Assembly: GCA_017483185.1 (NCBI GenBank)
Contig: JAFULM010000004.1
Span: 1 to 57,181, forward strand
Reading direction: 5' to 3'
Length of the DNA stretch: 57,181 nt
Origin: Prevotella sp.
Lineage (GTDB): Bacteria > Bacteroidota > Bacteroidia > Bacteroidales > Bacteroidaceae
In this document: piece by piece, positions 9,845 through 18,476 of the stretch
Numbering within the stretch: position 1 is the stretch's first letter
Layout: each line of letters opens with the position of its first letter
The notes under the pieces: generated by a model
Seen by the model: the letters and a program-made list of their open reading frames with translations, nothing else
Database searches by the model: none
Told to the model about the DNA's origin: nothing
Program-made: the position numbers and the translations under genes

Positions 9845-11575
9845 ATGGCAAATTATTATAGCGACCATCCCGAACTCGAATTTCACCTTCATCATCCGTT
9901 GATGAAGAGAGTCGTGGATTTAAGAGAGAAGAACTATGTAGATGCTGCTGAACATCCCGATGCCCCCGTTGACTACGAGGACGCCATCGAGAACTACAAG
10001 CAGATATTGGAAATAACCGGCGACGTCTGCGCCAATGTCATCGCACCCAACTCTGAGGATGTCGACCTCGAAGGACCGCACCTCGAAAACGGACGCATGA
10101 TATACGCTTCAAAGACTTACGAGAACCTCGACGTCACGCGCAAGGCCGGTCTGTGGGGAATCTCGATGCCCCGTCGTTACGGCGGACTCAACCTGCCGAA
10201 CACGACATTCTCAATGCTCAGCGAGCTGATAGCAGCTGCCGACGCCGGTTTCCAGAACGTATGGAGCCTGCAGAGCTGCATCGACACTCTCTATGAGTTC
10301 GGCAGCGAGGAGCAGCGTCAGAAGTACATCCCGCGCGTTTGTGCCGGAGAAGGCATGTCGATGGACCTCACCGAGCCCGACGCCGGCAGCGACCTGCAGC
10401 GCGTGATGCTCAAGGCGACATACGACAAGGAGAACGACTGCTGGCGACTGAACGGTGTGAAACGCTTCATCACCAACGGCGACTCCGACATCCATCTCGT
10501 GCTGGCACGCTCTGAGGAAGGCACTCACGACGGCCGCGGACTGTCGATGTTCATCTACGACAAGCGCGACGGCGGAGTGGACGTGCGTCACATCGAGCAC
10601 AAGCTCGGTATCCACGGTTCTCCGACATGTGAGCTGACATACAAGAACGCCAAGGCAGAGCTCTGCGGAAGCACCCGTCTGGGACTCATCAAGTATGTGA
10701 TGGCACTGATGAACGGTGCGCGTCTCGGCATCGCAGCACAGTCTGTAGGCGTTGAGCAGGAGGCTTACAACGAGGCATTGGCCTACGCCAAGGAGCGCGC
10801 GCAGTTCGGTGAGAAGATCATCAACTTCCCCGCCGTCTACGACATGCTCTCACGCATGAAGGCAAAGCTCGACGCCGGCCGTTCGCTGCTCTATCAGACA
10901 GCACGCTATGTCGACATATACAAGTGTCTCGAAGACATCGCACGCGACCGCAAGCTCACTCCAGAGGAGCGCGCAGAGCTGAAGAAGTACACCCGTCTGG
11001 CCGACGCCTTCACGCCGCTGGCCAAGGGTATGAACTCGGAATATGCCAACCAGAACGCCTACGACGCCATCTCGGTTCACGGCGGTTCGGGCTTCATCAT
11101 GGAGTATAAGTGCCAGCGTCTCTACCGCGACGCACGCATCTTCTCCATCTACGAGGGTACGACGCAGTTGCAGGTGGTTGCCGCCATCCGCTACATCACC
11201 AACGGAACCTATCTCTCAATCATCAAGGAGATGCTCGAACAGCCCGTCGCTCCCGAGCTTCAGGCTCTGAAAGACCGCACCGTGGCTCTCGTTGAGAAAC
11301 TGGAGGACGCCGTCAACACCGTCAAGGAGGCCAACAACCAGTGCGTTCAGGACTTCCTCGCACGCCGCCTCTACGAGATGACCGCCGACATAATCATGTC
11401 GCTGCTCATCCTCGACGACGCCACACGTGCTCCGGAACTCTTCACCAAGAGCGCCAACGTCTATGTCCGCCACGCCGAAGCAGAGGTGAACGCCCACTAC
11501 GGCTTCATCAAGAACTTCCGCGAAGAGGACATCGAGTTCTACAAGGCTCAGGAGAAAGAGGCCGAGGAAGCATAA
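9845..11575 (+). CDS. Acyl-CoA dehydrogenase with C-terminal extension
   Basis: 576 residues, longer than the usual 380, with the extra C-terminal helical domain found in the long acyl-CoA dehydrogenase class. The FAD-binding motif MDLTEPDAGSDLQ, the middle beta-domain and the catalytic base in IYEGTTQLQ (E437) are intact. It oxidises an acyl-CoA to the enoyl-CoA, or acts in reverse under anaerobic conditions, exchanging electrons with the ETF encoded just upstream. Chain-length preference cannot be read here. No thiolase, crotonase or 3-hydroxyacyl-CoA dehydrogenase lies nearby, so the three genes form a stand-alone electron-transfer module. Confidence 0.95.
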   Translation: MANYYSDHPELEFHLHHPLMKRVVDLREKNYVDAAEHPDAPVDYEDAIENYKQILEITGDVCANVIAPNSEDVDLEGPHLENGRMIYASKTYENLDVTRKAGLWGISMPRRYGGLNLPNTTFSMLSELIAAADAGFQNVWSLQSCIDTLYEFGSEEQRQKYIPRVCAGEGMSMDLTEPDAGSDLQRVMLKATYDKENDCWRLNGVKRFITNGDSDIHLVLARSEEGTHDGRGLSMFIYDKRDGGVDVRHIEHKLGIHGSPTCELTYKNAKAELCGSTRLGLIKYVMALMNGARLGIAAQSVGVEQEAYNEALAYAKERAQFGEKIINFPAVYDMLSRMKAKLDAGRSLLYQTARYVDIYKCLEDIARDRKLTPEERAELKKYTRLADAFTPLAKGMNSEYANQNAYDAISVHGGSGFIMEYKCQRLYRDARIFSIYEGTTQLQVVAAIRYITNGTYLSIIKEMLEQPVAPELQALKDRTVALVEKLEDAVNTVKEANNQCVQDFLARRLYEMTADIIMSLLILDDATRAPELFTKSANVYVRHAEAEVNAHYGFIKNFREEDIEFYKAQEKEAEEA

Positions 11576-11595
11576 AACGAAACAGCATATCAAGA

Positions 11596-11634
11596 AAGAA
11601 CGCGCGCCAATCAACAAGGCGCGCGTTCTTTTTT
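11596..11634 (+). terminator. Terminator of the etf operon
   Basis: Arms AAGAACGCGCGCC (11596-11608) and GGCGCGCGTTCTT (11618-11630) are perfect complements with a 9-nt loop, followed by TTTT. Confidence 0.9.
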
Positions 11635-12095
11635 GTATTCTTTCAATCTCTTCATTCCGTCTCCCCAACATTATCGAACCGTCATTCTTTCATCCTCACA
11701 TAATCTCCGCCGGCTGCCACAAGTCCATCATCACGCCATCACTATGGCCTCATCTTTTGTTAAATCCGGCCATTCCTTCGTTATTTTCCAATAAACATAC
11801 TACCTTTGTATATCCTCTTCAGCGGAGAGGATACAGACATAAGAGTAAGACTATACGTTTTACATTCTTGTTTCTCAACTCATAAAACGACCAAATGATA
11901 TGATATAACAGAGAAACAGGGTATGGATGCGCCTGCATACAGCAGGTGTATACTTTACTTTGTTTTTATCTGTTGCGGGTTCTTGGTCGTTCCCTTGAGT
12001 TGGTAAAGCAAATGTGAAGGATATGCCTGCTCTTTTTATGTCCTCACTTTTTCGATGCTTGCAGAAGCGATAAACTCTAAATAACGACCAAACAA
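11635..12095. other. Intergenic region upstream of the PAP2 gene
   Basis: About 460 bp, fairly AT-rich. I find a possible TACCTTTG -7 box near 11810-11817 on the plus strand, and no gene or repeat that I can support. An open frame on the minus strand (11875-12375) overlaps the PAP2 gene and has no recognisable domain. Confidence 0.4.
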
Positions 12096-13055
12096 ATGAA
12101 AGTTTACTATTTCTGCGCGTGCATCCCTGTTCTGCGTATCCGCGGGGCATGGGGTAAGGGGAGATTGTGCCATTGCGGCACTGAGCGCATCTTCCACCAC
12201 CGGGTATGGCTTGCGGCCGTACTCCTGTTTTTCTGTATAACGACGACAGCCGGTATGACGACGGCAACTGGTATGACGACAGTATCCGGCAACACGTCTT
12301 CCAACGGTCTTGCTTCCGGTGACAGCCTACAGGACTACATGCCAAAGGATTGTACGCCAAAAGATTGCACGCCACGAGATTTCAGCCACATGTCGGACAG
12401 TGTGCCGGCAGACCGTTTTCGTATACGACAGCTCATACTCCCGACCACACTCATTGCCGTAGGTACCTTCGGCGTATATAACGGATGGTTCGGTTCTGTG
12501 AGAACAGACCTGCGTGATGATATCGGCCACATGCGCGGCAACTGCTATTTCCACGCTGACGACTATCTCCAATACCTACCGGTAGCGGCCAACGTCACAA
12601 TGGGCATGCTCGGCGTGAAATCCCGTCATAGCCTCAAAGAAAGGCTTGCTGTCACAGCCACGGCTTATATCGCAATGGGCATTATTGTCAATGTCGGCAA
12701 ATACACGGTGAAAGAACGCCGCCCGGACAGCAGCGCCCGCAACTCCTTTCCATCGGGTCACACGGCCACGGCATTCATGGGTGCCGAACTTGTCCGTGAA
12801 GAATATGGCGGAATCTGCGGTTGGAGCGCATACGCCGTCGCCACGGGCATTGCCGCATTGCGCCTGTACAACGAGCGTCATTGGCTGAACGACGTGATCA
12901 CCGGTGCCGGCGTCGGCATACTGTCCGCCCGTATCGGCTATTGGCTGTTACCGGCGGAACGCAATCTTTTCGGATGGCATGACAGCAATGTGGCAATACT
13001 CCCGATAGTAAACACGTCGGGATACTACGGCCTTGCGATGAACATTGAGTTTTAA
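12096..13055 (+). CDS. Membrane PAP2-family phosphatase
   Basis: 319 residues. The three PAP2 phosphatase motifs are present: KYTVKERRP (motif 1), PSGH near residue 220 (motif 2), and LRLYNERHWLNDV (motif 3, R-x5-H-x3-D), so it should be catalytically active on lipid or sugar phosphates such as undecaprenyl pyrophosphate or phosphatidylglycerol phosphate (inference). Residues 1-100 are unusual: a Cys-containing start, a hydrophobic stretch (VWLAAVLLFFCI), then short repeats of GMTTA/GMTTV and PKDCTPKDCTPRD. The true start may be later; ATG 12096 gives the longest form and puts the hydrophobic stretch in place as a signal or anchor. Confidence 0.88.
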   Translation: MKVYYFCACIPVLRIRGAWGKGRLCHCGTERIFHHRVWLAAVLLFFCITTTAGMTTATGMTTVSGNTSSNGLASGDSLQDYMPKDCTPKDCTPRDFSHMSDSVPADRFRIRQLILPTTLIAVGTFGVYNGWFGSVRTDLRDDIGHMRGNCYFHADDYLQYLPVAANVTMGMLGVKSRHSLKERLAVTATAYIAMGIIVNVGKYTVKERRPDSSARNSFPSGHTATAFMGAELVREEYGGICGWSAYAVATGIAALRLYNERHWLNDVITGAGVGILSARIGYWLLPAERNLFGWHDSNVAILPIVNTSGYYGLAMNIEF

Positions 13056-13125
13056 TAGAGATGAACATTGCTCGTTCATTTAACGTGCAATCTTCCGAAT
13101 AGCCATGAGCTTGCAATTCTTGCGA

Positions 13126-13215
13126 GCTGTTACACGGCTCACGTAACATTGTTACGCAGCCCGCGTCACACTGTTACACGGCCCATGTAACAACGTTACG
13201 CGGGCCGTGTAACAA
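13126..13215. repeat. Inverted and direct repeats of GTTACacGGCC words
   Basis: TGTTACACGGC, GTAACATTGTTACGC, TGTTACACGGCCCATGTAAC and ACGTTACGCGGGCCGTGTAAC follow one another. The whole stretch can fold into alternative hairpins. It lies between converging genes and has no coding content. Confidence 0.7.
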
Positions 13216-13266
13216 ATATAGATTATATTAATTTGTCGGGACAATCATGCGGAGATATTATAAAAA

Positions 13267-13321
13267 GGTGTTGCAGAACCGCACTGTAGGAACAAACTCT
13301 TCACTACGGTTCTGCAACACC
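13267..13321. terminator. Bidirectional hairpin between converging genes
   Basis: Arms GGTGTTGCAGAACCG (13267-13281) and CGGTTCTGCAACACC (13307-13321) are perfect complements with a 25-nt loop. It separates the plus-strand PAP2 gene from the minus-strand MscS gene, so it can serve as a terminator for either. No long T-run follows. Confidence 0.65.
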
Positions 13322-13345
13322 CTTACTTCCCGACGGCCGGCATTT

Positions 13346-14527
13346 TCAGACCGTCACCGTTGAGGCGTCGGTCAGCTGTTGATAAATGGTCAGTCCGAAA
13401 TGGGGAGTGACGGCATAGATATGCTCCATTATGCCGGCAAGATTGTGTTCGTATGCCACCCACTCCTTGTCATGGACAAAGAAATAGAACTCTACGGGCA
13501 GACCCGTGGACGTGGGTTCGAGCTGGCGGACCATAAGCGTCATATTCGCGTTGACCATCGGGTTGGCCGCGAGATAACGCTCCACATAAATGCGGAACAA
13601 AGTAAGATTGACCACGCCCGGCTTTATGTCCTTTTCAGCAAAATACTTCTTCTCTACCAACTGTGCCTTCAACACGTCATCTATGGGTCGTATACTGCGG
13701 AAGTCGTAGAACACACGGCGCTTCACGCGGCGTCCTGGGCTGTTCTGCATACCTATCCAGTTTTGGAACGAGTCGTCCACGAGTGTCTGCGGAGTGACCG
13801 TGACGATGGTGTTGTCGAAGTTCCGGACCTTCACAGTCGTCAGCGTGATATCCTCCACGTTGCCGTCGACACCGGACTTCGGCACCGTTATCCAGTCGCC
13901 CTTGTGCAACATATCGTTGCTCGTGAGACGAATCCCGGCCACCAAGCCCGAGATGGTGTCTTTAAAGACGAGCATCATTATGGCTGACGTCGCTCCGAGT
14001 CCGGCAAACAGCGTGGCCGGATTCTTGTTGATGACAATAGCCACGACCACTATGACTGCAATGAAGATAATCAATATCTTCAACACGCCGCAGAAAGAAT
14101 GGAAATACTGGTGCATGGCCGAGCGCTTGCCGTCACCCAACTGCTGGAGCGAGTCAATCAGGACGATGGCCAGCCGGACAGACATGACAGTGATATAAAT
14201 AGCTGTAATGCGGGCAAGGATCTCTCTGACAACGATATACTGGCTGAACACCATCGGCAACAAGACCCAGATGACAATGGCCGGCGCTATCTGGCTGGCC
14301 GATGTCAGCACACGGTCGCTCAGCAGGATGTCATCCCACGTATTCTTTGTCCTGGCCGTAATCTTGAGCACCAGCGGTTTGAGGATTTTGCGGAACAGGA
14401 TGCCGGCAAGTGCGGAAAGCACTACGGCAACGATGACAAGCAAGATATGGCGCACCACCGGAACGGTGTTGCCGGTGAGGCCGGACGCCTCAATGAGACT
14501 GTCAACGTAGATGGAAATTGTCTTCAT
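13346..14527 (-). CDS. MscS-family mechanosensitive ion channel
   Basis: 393 residues from ATG 14527. An in-frame start at 14614 exists but overlaps the upstream dacB stop and adds residues with no family character, so MKTISIYVDSL is preferred. Several N-terminal membrane segments (about residues 20-150) precede the pore-forming helix GLGATSAIMMLVFKDTISGL and the beta-domain GDWITVPKSGVDGNVEDITL typical of MscS. It opens under membrane tension to release solutes. It is the last gene of a minus-strand run with dacB, PAP2 and an epimerase, 86 nt after dacB. Confidence 0.93.
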   Translation of the reverse strand: MKTISIYVDSLIEASGLTGNTVPVVRHILLVIVAVVLSALAGILFRKILKPLVLKITARTKNTWDDILLSDRVLTSASQIAPAIVIWVLLPMVFSQYIVVREILARITAIYITVMSVRLAIVLIDSLQQLGDGKRSAMHQYFHSFCGVLKILIIFIAVIVVVAIVINKNPATLFAGLGATSAIMMLVFKDTISGLVAGIRLTSNDMLHKGDWITVPKSGVDGNVEDITLTTVKVRNFDNTIVTVTPQTLVDDSFQNWIGMQNSPGRRVKRRVFYDFRSIRPIDDVLKAQLVEKKYFAEKDIKPGVVNLTLFRIYVERYLAANPMVNANMTLMVRQLEPTSTGLPVEFYFFVHDKEWVAYEHNLAGIMEHIYAVTPHFGLTIYQQLTDASTVTV

Positions 14528-14613
14528 TATCTTTTCGTGATTTATTGGATTTGTCGGGTTAATGGTCAAACCGCACACTCTCAGAACAAGTACTGCTGCA
14601 ACAAACGACGACA

Positions 14614-15894
14614 CTACGGTTCACACAGTGCCGTACAAACGCGGTCTTGAAAGGCGCGGCCGTTGCGACCGTGCATAACGCCCTGATTGATGATTGCGAA
14701 GCACAATGTGTGACCGTTGGCAGCGGTACAATATCCTGCCAGCGAACTGATACCCGTCAGTGTGCCGGTCTTCGCTCTGACATTGCCGTCGGTGAAACTG
14801 CCGTGCATGCGCTTGCTCAGCGTTCCGTCCAGAGCGGCTATCGGCAACGAAGGAAGCAGGTGGTTATAAATCTCCGCATTAAGATAAGCATAACGCAGAA
14901 GGCGCACTTCAAGTTCCGCCGACACATAATTATATAATGACAAGCCGCTGCCGTCGGCAATCTTATAGTCATCTCCCCTCAGTCCCGTCCGGCCGATCAG
15001 CCGCCGTATGACGGAGCGGGCGTATGACGCACGAGCCGGTCTCCGCCCGTCGGCTGCGGCAATCTGATAAAACATGGCCTCTGCCAAGAGGTTATTGCTG
15101 TCTTTCATCATCCCCATGAGAACCTGGTCGATGGTATGAAACCGCGTGCAGACGATGTAAGCGCCATTTGGAAGAACATCCTCCGTCTGATAGGCATCCA
15201 CGGTTATGCCCGCCTCCATCAACTCTTCGACCAGTCGTTCCGTAAATTTGTCCTTGCGGGAGATGAGCAACGGCGAGAGCACGGGATTGTCGTCATCCCA
15301 GCACCATCCTTCGCCCAGTCTGTCGGCGTCTTTCATCGACTTGTCCGCCACGATGCGGCCGCGGATTGTGTCCACGCCCATTTGGTGTATGGATTCAACA
15401 AAGGCCTTCATGTCGTCGCTGTTGAACAGCGGGTCAAAGCCACCCACACACCAAATGTCGCCCGTCAGCGTGCCGTTGTCGATCGTGCCGGTATAGTATA
15501 ACGACGTACGAAACTGATATGAACTGCCCAAACGGTCGATGCCCGCAATGGCCGTAACGAGTTTCATAGTCGACGCCGGACGCATCATCTGCCGCTCATT
15601 GTGACGGAAGATTGTGCTGTCGGCCGTCAGATCATAGACCATCATCCCCACCTGCGACGTCTCAAACATGCTGTTCTCCAGCAGCCGGCCGATACGTGCC
15701 TGAACGTTCTGAGGCCACGGTAGCGACATGTCGATGATGGCAGTGTCGGCAGCCAGCGTGTCACAAATCAGCGAATCAGTCTCTTCTCCCGTCTCACCGG
15801 TTTCGTCCGGCAACGGACGCTGCGCCATGAGCGCGGTTGAGACCAACAGTGCCGGAAGCAGAAAGATATATCGAAGTAAATTTGTTCTCTTCAT
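14614..15894 (-). CDS. dacB: D-alanyl-D-alanine carboxypeptidase/endopeptidase (PBP4 type, peptidase S13)
   Basis: 426 residues with a signal peptide (MKRTNLLRYI...STALMAQ). The three penicillin-binding motifs are visible: STMK at residues 108-111 (nucleophile S108), SNN in MMKDSNNLLAE, and KTGTLTG near the C-terminus. The enzyme trims peptidoglycan side chains or cross-links in the periplasm. It is a little shorter than the Escherichia coli homologue (477). It lies between the PAP2 gene and mscS, consistent with an envelope cluster. The symbol follows the family; paralogues elsewhere in the genome cannot be excluded. Confidence 0.92.
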   Translation of the reverse strand: MKRTNLLRYIFLLPALLVSTALMAQRPLPDETGETGEETDSLICDTLAADTAIIDMSLPWPQNVQARIGRLLENSMFETSQVGMMVYDLTADSTIFRHNERQMMRPASTMKLVTAIAGIDRLGSSYQFRTSLYYTGTIDNGTLTGDIWCVGGFDPLFNSDDMKAFVESIHQMGVDTIRGRIVADKSMKDADRLGEGWCWDDDNPVLSPLLISRKDKFTERLVEELMEAGITVDAYQTEDVLPNGAYIVCTRFHTIDQVLMGMMKDSNNLLAEAMFYQIAAADGRRPARASYARSVIRRLIGRTGLRGDDYKIADGSGLSLYNYVSAELEVRLLRYAYLNAEIYNHLLPSLPIAALDGTLSKRMHGSFTDGNVRAKTGTLTGISSLAGYCTAANGHTLCFAIINQGVMHGRNGRAFQDRVCTALCEP

Positions 15895-15969
15895 CTGATA
15901 TATATAACAATGTATGAAACCATCAATAATATATGAATATCACAACGAATACTTATGTAACAATCCGCC

Positions 15970-16938
15970 TCATTCCTTACCCACCCACCGCGTATAGAAC
16001 ACGTGGAGTGCGGCATATATCATCACGGCGGAGATCCATCCGGCCACGACGTCGATGGCATAGTGAGCGTAGATATAGACCGTCGAGAGACAGAGGAGGA
16101 CATATAGCGGCGTGAGCCAGTAGAGCAGACGGCGGTTGCGCGTCGACCACGCAAGGATCATGAGAATCGTGCTCACACCCACGTGACTGCTGGGGAACGC
16201 CGCCGTCGGTCGTTCGCCGGCGTCATGGGCCTCGCGCACCATGTCATAGAAGAAGCCGCCGTTCCATCCCGGTGTCGCCAAAGCGGCGGTGTGGTCGGCG
16301 AAATAGTGGCCAAGGTCGGGGAAATGGCCGAGAGCAATCCCGTCGAGACCGACCGCCTCATAATAGTATTGCGGGCCGGCGACAGGCACGAAGATATATA
16401 TCACGTAATATATGAAGAACGACGTGAGGACGATGAACGACGCGCGACCAAACTGTTCGTATCTCCAGACGAAATAGAACAATGTCACGAGGGCGATCAT
16501 GGGATAGTAGGCCGTATATCCGAGACACATCAACTCGCTGAACACGGCGTTCCCGCATTTCTCCGCGAAGAGCAGCGAGGGCTGACACCCGAACAGCGTC
16601 TGCTCATAACCGGCAAAGATATGGTCGAGATTGGAGAACATACGGTTGAACTCATACGTGTCCGGATACCACCACGAGAGCAGCGCCATCTGCGCCACGA
16701 TGCGGCACAGGCGTGTGAAACGACAGGGCAACATCCGGTAGACGGCCCACAGCGCGACCGTCATCGCCACGATCTGCACGCGCCCCCACAACATCGCCGT
16801 CGGATCGGCGAGTTTGGTGTAGGTGAATAGCATGAGCAGCAGGGTCAGTACGAGATAGCCCATCACGGCCCACTCCACGGCAAGAAGCCCTTTCACGGGC
16901 TTCTTTTCTATCCTAAAAAGGGTCTTTATAAAGTTCAC
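15970..16938 (-). CDS. PAP2-superfamily integral membrane protein
   Basis: 322 residues, mostly membrane helices. It carries AFPSSHVGVS and HYAIDVVAGW, which are motif 2 and the H/D part of motif 3 in the PAP2_3 (inositolphosphotransferase-like) group. The classical KxxxxxxRP motif 1 is not obvious, as is usual in this group. It may act on lipid-linked phosphates in envelope synthesis (inference). It lies 75 nt upstream of dacB and 125 nt downstream of the epimerase gene on the same strand. Confidence 0.88.
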   Translation of the reverse strand: MNFIKTLFRIEKKPVKGLLAVEWAVMGYLVLTLLLMLFTYTKLADPTAMLWGRVQIVAMTVALWAVYRMLPCRFTRLCRIVAQMALLSWWYPDTYEFNRMFSNLDHIFAGYEQTLFGCQPSLLFAEKCGNAVFSELMCLGYTAYYPMIALVTLFYFVWRYEQFGRASFIVLTSFFIYYVIYIFVPVAGPQYYYEAVGLDGIALGHFPDLGHYFADHTAALATPGWNGGFFYDMVREAHDAGERPTAAFPSSHVGVSTILMILAWSTRNRRLLYWLTPLYVLLCLSTVYIYAHYAIDVVAGWISAVMIYAALHVFYTRWVGKE

Positions 16939-16959
16939 GTTTATATTTCTAAATTATTA

Positions 16960-17063
16960 TTTCTGCGAAATCAATTCCAAATTCTAAATTATCAATTATT
17001 ATTTCGTTCCGAACAGCCATCGGACTTAAATCATAATTCACAATTTATAATTAATAATTAAAC
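16960..17063. repeat. AT-rich repeats between epimerase and PAP2 genes
   Basis: The words AATTCTAAATTATCAATTATT and TCACAATTTATAATTAATAATT are partly complementary, giving a weak AT-rich inverted repeat about 100 bp long. It separates two genes that otherwise look co-directional and operonic. Confidence 0.5.
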
Positions 17064-18056
17064 TCACAACCAGCCGTTCTCCACATACCACTTCACCGTC
17101 AGCTTCACTCCCCGCTTGAGGTCATACTGCGGCCGATAACCCAGCTCTTCGACGGCCGGACGGATGTCGCAGCGCCAGTTGCGCTGTCGCATGATGTTGT
17201 ATTTGTCGTTGTTGAGGGCCGAAATCTTGCCCGTCATGCGGCCTATATACTCGCCGAAGAACGTCACCACGCGCAGCACCCATATCGGCGCCTTGATGCG
17301 CAGGAGCCACGGACGGCCCAGTTCGCTATGAATCAGGTCGCTGAACGTGCGGGAGGAGTAGACCAGCCCGTCGCTGAGGAAATATTTCCGGCCGTTCTGT
17401 CCGCGTTCGATAGCGAGGAATACCGCCTGCACGACATCCTCTACATAGACGAACGTGAGGTCCTGCGGCTTGTATCCGACCGAGAAGTCGGTGTGTCCCT
17501 TGATGCTCTTGGCCATCAGGAAGTAGTCGCGCTCACGCGGGCCGTAGACTCCCGTGGGGCGCAGCGTCACACAGGGGAAGTCCGTCAGCGAGTCGAGGAA
17601 GCGCTCGCTCTCCAGCTTGCTGCGTCCGTAAGCGGTGTTGGGCTGCGGCGTGTCGCTCTCGCGGATCTCTTCGTATGGCTGCGACTCGCGCACAGGACCA
17701 TATATGCTGAGACTGCTCACATAGACAAAGCGGCTCAGGGGCATCTCCATGTCCCGCAGGGCGTTCACCAGATTGCGCGTGCCCTCGGTGTTGATGCGGA
17801 AGAAGTCGTCCGCATGGAGACATTTGGTCGCTCCTGCGGCATGAACGACAGCGTCGAAACGGAGTCCCGCCATCTGGCGGACCATCTCCTCGCGGCTGTC
17901 GAGATTGAGCTCGACGAAGTTTATCCGCGGATCCGTGAGATACTTGCGGCTGCTCGTCCGCCGAACCGCGGCCCACACGTTCATGCCCCGCCGCAAGGCC
18001 TCGCTGACGATGAAACTGCCGATAAAACCGCTCGCTCCTGTGATAAGAATGTTCAT
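17064..18056 (-). CDS. NAD(P)-dependent epimerase/dehydratase (extended SDR)
   Basis: 330 residues. The N-terminus carries the nucleotide-binding GASGFIG motif (residues 7-13) and the active-site Y143-x3-K147 in YGRSKLESE, with the serines of VSSLSIYG before it. The family includes nucleotide-sugar epimerases, dehydratases and 3-beta-hydroxysteroid-dehydrogenase-like proteins; the substrate is not resolved. A TACCTTTG box (minus strand, 18083-18076) sits only about 20 nt from the ATG, so the mRNA leader is very short. It may head the minus-strand run ending with mscS. Confidence 0.93.
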   Translation of the reverse strand: MNILITGASGFIGSFIVSEALRRGMNVWAAVRRTSSRKYLTDPRINFVELNLDSREEMVRQMAGLRFDAVVHAAGATKCLHADDFFRINTEGTRNLVNALRDMEMPLSRFVYVSSLSIYGPVRESQPYEEIRESDTPQPNTAYGRSKLESERFLDSLTDFPCVTLRPTGVYGPRERDYFLMAKSIKGHTDFSVGYKPQDLTFVYVEDVVQAVFLAIERGQNGRKYFLSDGLVYSSRTFSDLIHSELGRPWLLRIKAPIWVLRVVTFFGEYIGRMTGKISALNNDKYNIMRQRNWRCDIRPAVEELGYRPQYDLKRGVKLTVKWYVENGWL

Positions 18057-18267
18057 AAGTGTTACATTTTGGCTACAAAGGTACGATTTTAAAATAAATT
18101 ATTACTCCCCAACGGCCAAAATACGGATTTATTTCGTTACTTTGCAAGAGGATGCTCCCGCCGCCATAACGCGGCAGAGGCCTGCCTGTCCGGCAACGGG
18201 GTCCTTACGGGCGGCCGACGGACGATTATTAACCAAAGTTTCGGATATGGAGTCCATGAAAAACAGA

Positions 18268-18422
18268 AAGGCGATACATACACAATGTAGGGACATATTC
18301 TTGTATTTGTCCGCTTGTAGGGACATATTCTTGTATCTGTCCGCAAACAATGCAATGAGATACGGCATTTGTGTTGCGGACAAATACAAGAATATGTCCC
18401 TACATTGTGTATGTATCGCCCT
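18268..18422. repeat. REP-like GTAG-headed hairpins, tandem plus inverted copy
   Basis: Three copies of a 28-base unit that begins GTAGGGACATATTC and ends TTGTCCGC or CTGTCCGC lie at 18287-18314 and 18317-18344 (direct) and 18376-18403 (inverted). The outer arms extend the inverted repeat by about 20 bases on each side (18268-18286 with 18404-18422, GGCGATACATACACAAT). Each unit can fold on itself through GGACA/TGTCC. It lies 55 bp upstream of rnr. Confidence 0.85.
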
Positions 18423-18476
18423 TTTCGTTGGGTTTCACATCCGGAATTTCAATTATTAACTAAACAATTATATATC

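Noticed and set aside
18369-18476. N-terminal extension of ribonuclease R
   Set aside because: The extra frame lies in a REP-like repeat and has no family resemblance; ATG 18477 starts the conserved lysine-rich N-terminus.
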